The notes under the pieces were generated by a model that was given only the letters and a program-made list of their open reading frames with translations, was not told the DNA's origin and ran no database searches. Source: Skeletonema tropicum (lineage: Eukaryota > Bacillariophyta > Thalassiosirophyceae > Thalassiosirales > Thalassiosiraceae). From it: a stretch of 13,905 nucleotides of DNA. This document shows positions 1 to 6,627 of the stretch, piece after piece (the first letter of the stretch is position 1; every line of letters starts with the position of its first letter). The DNA lies in the NCBI GenBank assembly GCA_037178625.1, contig JAWZXG010000115.1:1-13905 (forward strand). Reading direction: 5' to 3'. Position numbers and translations under genes: made by a program.

Positions 1-22
1 CCCCTATATACAGTTCATGTAA

Positions 23-28
23 AATAAA
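23..28 (+). terminator. AATAAA polyadenylation-like signal
   Basis: AATAAA lies about 150 bp after the position where a BRCT gene stop codon would fall in the preceding, unseen unit. It implies that the window starts in the 3' flank of another copy of the BRCT gene. Confidence 0.45.
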
Positions 29-127
29 TGTTGTGGTGTTCGCATGTAAGCTCATTCGCCTCAGCGCCTCTTGCTGCCACTCTCAATTCGCACGTAGAAA
101 TCATCCAAATACGCTGTCCCACGGTAT

Positions 128-801
128 TTATGCAAAGACACACATTACACGGTTGATTTCAGTAGCATCTTCGTCGGCTACACCCAGTCCCACCAATTCA
201 AAAAGAAAGTTTGCACGACCACTTCACCCGGGCTCTCCACCTTCAGCATCACCGGTAACCATCAGCGGAAGTATTCATGCCCAGTTGAGTCAGTATTTTT
301 TTCATCGGAAGGCACCATAACCATGTGCATTCAAAGAAGCAGCATCTAAGAGCATCTGTACCGATCGACTGATGATTGCAATCAACTACAAGTGCCTGCC
401 CGCCCCCAGATTTCACACGGACGATTTTCCGTACCTTCTCATTCCCATGTTTGTTCTTGGCTTGTGATGGTGTAACGCCAGCCAGGAAGAGCCATGAGAT
501 AACGTTTACGTATTTCAACACTTCCTCTTCAGCGATTGCTGCCATCCTTCTCTTCGTCTCCATAATCGTCTACAATCCGTTTTCAATCTCAGTTTCAAAG
601 ATTGCACCCACCTCGAATGGCTATGACACACTACTATTCCGACAATCGGAGACGTAATAAAGCGGCCGCGGCTGATCTACTATCATATCGCCCAATATAG
701 TTTTGCACTCTACTCTTTGTGACAAATCTTTCACGATCACTGTGCTCAATCCCCAATTCTTCGATACGAGTAATGATCTCTCTAAGCGCCCGATTCGTCG
801 T
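128..801 (-). CDS. Putative multi-exon minus-strand gene, copy A (product unknown)
   Basis: Several consecutive minus-strand reading frames look protein-like although no single ORF spans them. Read leftwards in A there is a helix-rich, charged frame (about 801-634, 55 codons, preceded by AG and without an ATG), then the frame at 563-249, then a short terminal frame ending in TAA near 128. The middle frame begins METKRRMAAIAEEEV and later contains RVKSGGGQALVVDC. Frame changes between them imply introns, which I cannot place with confidence. The plus-strand ORFs here are rich in Ser/Pro/His and look like shadows. I do not recognise the family. The gene would be convergent with the BRCT gene and divergent from the Gln-rich gene. 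Confidence 0.35.
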
Positions 802-930
802 CTATGCATGTATTATTATGATTACGGCATCGGGTCCATAATATTATCATCATATTATGTATGGAGTTGCGGCTCAGTATTGTATTACATGGTATTATCC
901 AGTATTATCCGTGCGTGGAAGTGTTTTGTG

Positions 931-1012
931 GCGACTCGTGACTCAACCTGACGACTCGTGACTACACCTGCAGATGTAGTCACGAGTCGCAACAGGTGTA
1001 GTCACGAGTCGC
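931..1012. promoter_or_regulatory. Nested palindrome of TGACTCG-type sites, copy A
   Basis: Two direct copies of CGACTCGTGACT (near 932 and 952) face two inverted copies of AGTCACGAGTCG (near 978 and 1000). The segment 952-970 pairs perfectly with 993-1011 (19 bp), and 952-966 pairs with 975-989 (15 bp, 8-nt loop), so alternative hairpins are possible. The TGACTC/GAGTCA core is the half-site of GCN4/AP-1-type bZIP factors. The cluster lies between the divergent minus-strand gene and the Gln-rich gene. A role as a shared promoter or cruciform is inference. Confidence 0.6.
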
Positions 1013-1157
1013 AAAAGAACCAGTTTGAATGTGTACGACAGAGCACCGATGAGACGGCTCAAACAGTTATCGCTACCACAAGCTACCATAGCAGTGGGAG
1101 TGGCCATTGGCAGGCTCGTTTGCTTCATCCGCTACCTGCGATCAGGGCAGTTGTAGC

Positions 1158-1190
1158 GACTCGAGTCCTCAACTCGAGTCATGAGTCACC
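1158..1190. promoter_or_regulatory. Second TGAGTCA/CTCGAG cluster, copy A
   Basis: Two CTCGAG palindromes are followed by TGAGTCA at 1182-1188, a full AP-1/GCN4-type consensus. The same block is in B (about 4797-4829). It lies just before the first conserved exon of the Gln-rich gene and overlaps the ATG remnant (1181-1183). Functional use is inferred from motif content only. Confidence 0.45.
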
Positions 1191-2007
1191 ACAAAACCCA
1201 GTTGTATCATGCGACAGGGAAGTTCTAGAGCACATACGACGGGAGTTGTACCGAGAAGTAATAGTACACTTTGCCTACTGCTTTGCAAATAATAAAGATG
1301 GGTGCAGACACTTGGCAGACAACATCATCATGATATTATTATTTGAATTTGTGCGTAGATACTGAGACAGTAGTGAGACCCCCGATTGCCCGTGATCCGT
1401 GGTAGTAGAGTCAGCGCTGTCGCTGTTGTGCAAATAGAAAATAGACAATTACACCAGAGACGCGATCGCACTGTGCTCGAAAGCCGCCCTGCACTATGGT
1501 GATGTGTTACGGTATTTACGTGGCGGGGCTGATTTTCTGTTGGAGTTGATGAATCATTCGGCTGGTGATGGTTCATCATCATCGAGACCGAGGAATCTTC
1601 ATCGTCATCAGCTGCATGCTGCTTCTCTTGGTGATTATTCGGCAGCAGCGTGTCCACCATACCCATCATCATGATCCGTCGGCTCCAGCGGCGATGCGAT
1701 GTCCTACAGCACAACATCAAATGGATAGACTTCGTAGATTACGAACTGAAGCTGATTATTGCGGGCGGCACCAACTTGTTCATGATTCATTCATGATATT
1801 GATCCATCACGATTGGTTCCAAGATTGTTTTTGAGGAAGATTGTTGGGGTAGAGTGGGCCAATATTATATTGCTGTGGAGAATGGAGGCGTGAACAGTAA
1901 CAACAACAATCATGGGGCAAATAGTCATCATCATGCTGGTGTGAACAACAATACAATCAAGACAATTTTGGACAGTAGCAGGCCAATGAAGAAAACAACG
2001 CACCACA

Positions 2008-2042
2008 TCAGCAGCAGCAGCAGCAGCAAAAACAACAACAAG
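2008..2042 (+). repeat. CAG/CAA microsatellite encoding a Gln run
   Basis: A run of CAG then CAA triplets with one AAA (about 2009-2041 in A, 5648-5680 in B, 12389-12418 in C) encodes Gln7-Lys-Gln3 in the frame of the final exon. Copy C has one CAG fewer. The change is triplet-sized, so it leaves the downstream frame intact. Confidence 0.8.
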
Positions 2043-2388
2043 ATGCCGATTTGCGGGGACTCTTAGAAGGAGCAGCAAAGATCCGGAGCCACGCCGTTCC
2101 AAGGTTTCAACAGGCTCCTTACGAAGTAGCATTGGTTCGAACTGATTGGTTGAAAACTGACAATAAATACAGGGGCCTCATCAAGCGAAAGAATGGCGTC
2201 GGGCAAGTTTATTCCTTCATCGAGGAACTAGCTGCGTTCAATGTCTATGGGAACTTGAATAACTGTACTGAGGTTAAAAAAGGTGACTGGAGGAGTGCTG
2301 ATTGGCAGATTGATACATCTGATTTACCCGAAATGATTCCCAAGTTTTCGAAAGAGAAAACTTGTTTTGCCGATGACGGAGAGACTGT

Positions 2389-2441
2389 TGGCAGTAGATA
2401 TTCGAAGGAGTTGGGCTGGGATGGAAATACCTTGAAGTATG
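2389..2441 (+). repeat. 53-bp source element (unit A)
   Basis: This stretch inside the final Gln-rich exon encodes GSRYSKELGWDGNTLKY. The same 53 bp occurs at 6028-6080 (B) and 12767-12819 (C), and a second identical copy lies 363 bp further on in B and C. In A the second copy fell in the deleted segment. Confidence 0.85.
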
Positions 2442-2716
2442 CCGCCATCTCGGCAGAGAGCGATAAGCTGGACTTTTTGGCCAAGATTCGGAGTTTCTCA
2501 CCAGGAAGGAATATGATCAGTTCATACTACTTGCGGAAGAGGCTGACGAGCTTGTTTCGGTTCATTGCTCTGGAAGCGTTTCAAAATACCACACCTATCT
2601 ATTACGTCAATGACAAACCTCACATTGGATAGCCTACACCTCCCTCGCAGGGGACGCATCGCCCGATACATGTGACACTCTTGTGGTGTGACTTTTTCTT
2701 GAGTGGAACCGATGAC

Positions 2717-3518
2717 ATGGACAAAAAAAAAGGTGGAAACAACTGCAAAAATGCTCCTGACGAAGTAGCAATGATGCCTCCTGATGCCGTGGCTGAGGAG
2801 GACAACCCGCCACCTCTAGAAGTTCCGGAACCATGCCGTCCCAATATTTTGAACCAGGCTCCTGACGAAGTAGCCCTAGTTCTTCCTTCACCTGGAGTAG
2901 ATGGAAGTGTGAGTAGAGAGAATAGTGCATTGTTTGGTAAAAGAGTTGTCGTCAAAGGGGCCTTTGCCAATGTAGAAGGAGGCATCGATGCAGTGAATGA
3001 TATGGTAACAAACTTCGGAGGCGATCTGAAATTGAAATTTCTTCAGAGGTATAGTTCGCAATGTGAGTATCTTTATACAATGGATTGTGTGGTGTATTAT
3101 CCACTTCTCTAACGTTCAGCGATCAAAACTATTTGTCACCTTCTTGCTTCATGATTACATAGACATCCATATTTATGATACTGTCGGTGCGGATAGAAGT
3201 GCCACAAATGCCCTCACAAGAGCCCGTCAATTAGACATTCCGTGTTTTACAATTGGCGAACTTGTAAAAGAGCTGACTATCGATAATGTTCAAGTTCAAG
3301 AAGGCCAGCATCATCAAGCACTTATTAATGAGGAAAATGTAGATGACAACGACGTCGGCGTCGAAGAAGACGACGTCGAAGACGACGAAGACAACCAAGA
3401 AGAACGACAAAGGCTTCAAGACCGGGGATATTGTCCGCGATGTATTGATCATGCGATGGCACAAGAGAATGCCCAGCCCTATTGGTGGGTTGAAGGATGT
3501 CCAAGTTGTGATCGTTAG
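2717..3518 (+). pseudogene. 5'-deleted BRCT gene, copy A
   Basis: Only the last part of exon 5 and exon 6 of the BRCT gene remain. At 2753 the spacer after the Gln-rich gene is joined directly to the second half of exon 5; the 1,489 bp that separate these points in B are gone, with a 1-bp overlap (G) at the joint. The frame happens to be open from an ATG at 2717 (MDKKKGGNNCKN), giving a potential 235-residue protein. It would retain two APDEVA motifs, the whole BRCT domain once the intron 3063-3162 is removed, the acidic linker and the CxxC...CxxC tail, but lose the N-terminal half and coiled coil. The native promoter and start are gone, so I call it a pseudogene; a chimeric transcript from the upstream gene is possible. 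Confidence 0.65.
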
Positions 3519-3668
3519 GGAAGAGACCATACACTTACGACCGTTGTGCCTTGTCGTGGGGTGCCCAGGAGGACATTATTTGTCGATGTTTAAGAATCAT
3601 AGTCATGTGAAATTGTGCTCAAGATATCGCCTTCCAAGCAAAGGAGCCCCTATATACAGTTCATGTAA

Positions 3669-3674
3669 AATAAA
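3669..3674 (+). terminator. AATAAA polyadenylation-like signal for BRCT gene copy A
   Basis: AATAAA lies about 150 bp downstream of the TAG at 3516-3518. The stretch 3519-3773 holds no other convincing gene. It is best read as the 3' UTR plus the convergent intergenic space before the minus-strand gene ends at 3774. Confidence 0.5.
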
Positions 3675-3773
3675 TGTTGTGGTGTTCGCATCTAAGCTCA
3701 TTCGCCTCAGCGCCTCTTGCTGCCACTCTCAATTCGCACGTAGAAATCATCCAAATACGCTGTCCCACGGTAT

Positions 3774-4447
3774 TTATGCAAAGACACACATTACACGGTT
3801 GATTTCAGTAGCATCTTCGTCGGCTACACCCAGTCCCACCAATTCAAAAAGAAAGTTTGCACGACCACTTCACCCGGGCTCTCCACCTTCAGCATCACCG
3901 GTAACCATCAGCGGAAGTATTCATGCCCAGTTGAGTCAGTATTTTTTTCATCGGAAGGCACCATAACCATGTGCATTCAAAGAAGCAGCATCTAAGAGCA
4001 TCCGTACCGATCGACTGATGATTGCAATCAACTACAAGTGCCTGCCCGCCCCCAGATTTCACACGGACGATTTTCCGTACCTTCTCATTCCCATGTTTGT
4101 TCTTGGCTTGTGATGGTGTAACGCCAGCCAGGAAGAGCCATGAGATAACGTTTACGTATTTCAACACTTCCTCTTCAGCGATTGCTGCCATCCTTCTCTT
4201 CGTCTCCATAATCGTCTACAATCCGTTTTCAATCTCAGTTTCAAAGATTGCACCCACCTCGAATGGCTATGACACACTACTATTCCGACAATCGGAGACG
4301 TAATAAAGCGGCCGCGGCTGATCTACTATCATATCGCCCAATATAGTTTTGCACTCTACTCTTTGTGACAAGTCTTTCACGATCACTGTGCTCAATCCCC
4401 AATTCTTCGATACGAGTAATGATCTCTCTAAGCGCCCGATTCGTCGT
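3774..4447 (-). CDS. Putative multi-exon minus-strand gene, copy B (product unknown)
   Basis: This is the B copy of the minus-strand gene. The first readable exon, 4447-4283, follows an AG and encodes a 55-residue helical stretch containing TRIEELGIEH and KSRVQNYIGRYDSR, then meets two TAG codons. A second frame (4209-3895) holds AAIAEEEVLKY, followed by a possible GTAAAC donor, and a basic/Gly-rich stretch. A third (about 3867-3774) reads FLFELVGLGVADEDATEINR and ends in TAA; the TAA is immediately followed by an A/T run that could act in polyadenylation. The exon joins are inference. If real, its 3' end faces the BRCT gene's 3' end about 255 bp away. Product unknown. Confidence 0.4.
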
Positions 4448-4566
4448 CTATGCATGTATTATTATGATTACGGCATCGGGTCCATAATATTATCATCATA
4501 TTATGTATGGAGTTGCGGCTCAGTATTGTATTACATGGTATTATCCGTGCGTGGAAGTGTTTTGTG

Positions 4567-4648
4567 GCGACTCGTGACTCAACCTGACGACTCGTGACTA
4601 CACCTGCAGATGTAGTCACGAGTCGCAACAGGTGTAGTCACGAGTCGC
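4567..4648. promoter_or_regulatory. Nested palindrome of TGACTCG-type sites, copy B
   Basis: This has the same two-plus-two arrangement as in unit A, with all four CGACTCGTGACT-type boxes intact and the same 19-bp perfect arms. It sits about 120 bp upstream of the first readable minus-strand exon and about 170 bp upstream of the ATG remnant of the Gln-rich gene. Confidence 0.6.
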
Positions 4649-4818
4649 AAAAGAACCAGTTTGAATGTGTACGACAGATAGCACCGATGAGACGGCTCAA
4701 ACAGTTATCGCTACCACAAGCTACCATAGCAGTGGGAGTGGCCATTGGCAGGCTCGTTTGCTTCATCCGCTACCTGCGATCAGGGCAGTTGTAGCGACTC
4801 GAGTCCTCAACTCGAGTC

Positions 4819-6271
4819 ATGAGTCACCACAAAACCCAGTTGTATCATGCGACAGGGAAGTTCTAGAGCACATATGACGGGAGTTGTACCGAGAAGTAAT
4901 AGTACACTTTGCCTACTGCTTTGCAAATAATAAAGATGGGTGCAGACACTTGGCAGACAACATCATCATGATATTATTATTTGAATTTGTGCGTAGATAC
5001 TGAGACAGTAGTGAGACCCCCGATATGCCCGTGATCCGTGGTAGTAGAGTCAGCGCTGTCGCTGTTGTGCAAATAGAAAATAGACAATTACACCAGAGAC
5101 GCGATCGCACTGTGCTCGAAAGCCGCCCTGCACTATGGTGATGTGTTACGGTATTTACGTGGCGGGGCTGATTTTCTGTTGGAGTTGATGAATCATTCGG
5201 CTGGTGATGGTTCATCATCATCGAGACCGAGGAATCTTCATCGTCATCAGCTGCATGCTGCTTCTCTTGGTGATTATTCGGCAGCAGCGTGTCCACCATA
5301 CCCATCATCATGATCCGTCGGCTCCAGCGGCGATGCGATGTACTACAGCACAACATCAAATGGATAGACTTCGTAGATTACGAACTGAAGCTGATTATTG
5401 CGGGCGGCACCAACTTGTTCATGATTCATTCATGATATTGATCCATCACGATTGGTTCCAAGATTGTTTTTGAGGAAGATTGTTGGGGTAGAGTGGGCCA
5501 ATATTATATTGCTGTGGAGAATGGAGGCGTGAACAGTAACAACAACAATCATGGGGCAAATAGTCATCATCATGCTGGTGTGAACAACAATACAATCAAG
5601 ACAATTTTGGACAGTAGCAGGCCAATGAAGAAAACAACGCACCACATCAGCAGCAGCAGCAGCAGCAAAAACAACAACAAGATGCCGATTTGCGGGGACT
5701 CTTAGAAGGAGCAGCAAAGATCCGGAGCCACGCCGTTCCAAGGTTTCAACAGGCTCCTTACGAAGTAGCATTGGTTCGAACTGATTGGTTGAAAACTGAC
5801 AATAAATACAGGGGCCTCATCAAGCGAAAGAATGGCGTCGGGCAAGTTTATTCCTTCATCGAGGAACTAGCTGCGTTCAATGTCTATGGGAACTTGAATA
5901 ACTGTACTGAGGTTAAAAAAGGTGACTGGAGGAGTGCTGATTGGCAGATTGATACATCTGATTTACCCGAAATGATTCCCAAGTTTTCGAAAGAGAAAAC
6001 TTGTTTTGCCGATGACGGAGAGACTGTTGGCAGTAGATATTCGAAGGAGTTGGGCTGGGATGGAAATACCTTGAAGTATGCCGCCATCTCGGCAGAGAGC
6101 GATAAGCTGGACTTTTTGGCCAAGATTCGGAGTTTCTCACCAGGAAGGAATATGATCAGTTCATACTACTTGCGGAAGAGGCTGACGAGCTTGTTTCGGT
6201 TCATTGCTCTGCAAGCGTTTCAAAATACCACACCTATCTATTACGTCAATGACAAACCTCACATTGGATAG
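4819..6271 (+). pseudogene. Gln-rich protein gene, copy B (frame-broken)
   Basis: B carries the same two lesions as A: the ATG at 4819 is out of frame, and ATTC is duplicated near 5425. It has an additional nonsense change in the first exon, where CGA becomes TGA at 4875-4877. The final exon (about 5618-6271) is still open and encodes the Gln run, the APYEVA motif and the 170-residue C-terminal region. One residue differs from A and C (Gln for Glu near 6212). If anything is expressed here it would be only the last exon. Confidence 0.5.
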
Positions 6272-6390
6272 CCTACACCTCCCTCGCAGGGGACGCATCG
6301 CCCGATACATGTGACACTCTTGTGGTGTGACTTTTTCTTGAGTGGAACCGATGACATGGACAAAAAAAAAGGTGGAAACAACTGCAAAAA

Positions 6391-6443
6391 TGGCAGTAGA
6401 TATTCGAAGGAGTTGGGCTGGGATGGAAATACCTTGAAGTATG
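6391..6443 (+). repeat. 53-bp duplicate in the intergenic spacer, unit B
   Basis: This is an exact copy of 6028-6080, placed between the Gln-rich gene stop (6271) and the BRCT gene start (6628). It is in the same reading frame as the source, so a small frame from ATG 6356 (MDKKKGGNNCKN...) runs through it to a TAG near 6470. Whether that 38-codon frame is translated is unknown. The equivalent copy in C is 13130-13182. Confidence 0.85.
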
Positions 6444-6627
6444 TTGTTGGAAGGGTGCTATTATTTTAGAGAAGTAGGTTTGCTGGATAGCTGCGATGAT
6501 ACCATATCGTATGTACGTACAATATAAGAAGCTCCAACCGAACTCTCCCCTGTCTCTTCGTCAAAATGTCAAGACGTTCTCTTTGTCATAAATCGTCGAG
6601 AAGACGTTTTAGAACAGCGAGGAGGAA
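6444..6627 (+). promoter_or_regulatory. Putative promoter and 5' leader of the BRCT gene
   Basis: This is a gene-poor spacer between the 53-bp duplicate and the BRCT ATG. It contains a GTACGTAC palindrome just before a TATAAG-like box (about 6523-6528), and two AGACGTT motifs near 6572 and 6602. An out-of-frame ATG at about 6566 opens a 27-codon upstream frame ending in TGA past the main start, which could lower translation. The same block is in C at about 13182-13365 with a few changes. Confidence 0.4.

Larger units (their letters stand above)
1181..2632 (+). pseudogene. Gln-rich protein gene, copy A (frame-broken)
   Basis: This is homologous to the intact-looking gene at 11556-13010. The ATG at 1181 is out of frame with the first conserved exon because four bases are missing near 1205, so translation would stop at a TAG within about 15 codons. 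The exon frame itself (CDREVLEHIRREL onward to 1350) is open, an 87-bp GTGCGT...AATAG intron (1351-1437) follows, and the next exon begins at 1438. A second lesion is a 4-bp duplication (ATTC) near 1786, which breaks the third exon frame. The last exon, about 1979-2632, is open and ends in TAG. An unrecognised upstream start exon could rescue the first defect but not the second. Confidence 0.5.
1..3646. repeat. Tandem segmental duplication, unit A (deleted form)
   Basis: The sequence at 1 recurs at 3647 and at 8775, which defines a head-to-tail array. Unit A is the shortest copy. It is nearly identical to unit B up to about 2753 and again from there to 3646, but lacks the 1,489 bp that lie at 6393-7881 in B. 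Small differences include an extra 10 bp (a repeated AGTATTATCC at 901-910) and a handful of SNPs. The unit boundaries are arbitrary because the window opens mid-unit; the real duplication junction could lie elsewhere in the cycle. Confidence 0.96.

Noticed and set aside
1328..1720. Minus-strand His/Met/Asp-rich frame (also 4913-5359, 11809-12105).
   Set aside because: It is low-complexity and produced by TCATCATC-type repeats. It crosses the well-supported intron and exon boundary of the plus-strand gene.
1791..2132. Minus-strand frame with Ala and Leu runs opposite the Gln-rich gene (also 5430-5771 and 12172-12510).
   Set aside because: The Ala/Leu runs are the reverse reading of the CAG/CAA repeat, and the frame offers no other protein-like features.
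1881..2632. Possible reassigned stop codons: TAA and TAG fall at Gln-like positions before the Gln run and between minus-strand frames, as in ciliate-type codes.
   Set aside because: The 384-codon element ORF, the BRCT gene and the Gln-rich gene all end cleanly at TAG, and the internal stops mostly coincide with plausible AG acceptors. TGA stops also interrupt the same stretches. Introns explain the pattern better.
3343..3966. 207-codon plus-strand frame spanning the BRCT tail and the following flank, also at 8471-9094.
   Set aside because: Its first part overlaps the acidic linker and Cys-rich tail of the BRCT gene in another frame and is the Thr/Lys-rich shadow of an acidic repeat. Its second part runs through the 3' flank and over the minus-strand gene. 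Conservation between copies is simply from recent duplication.
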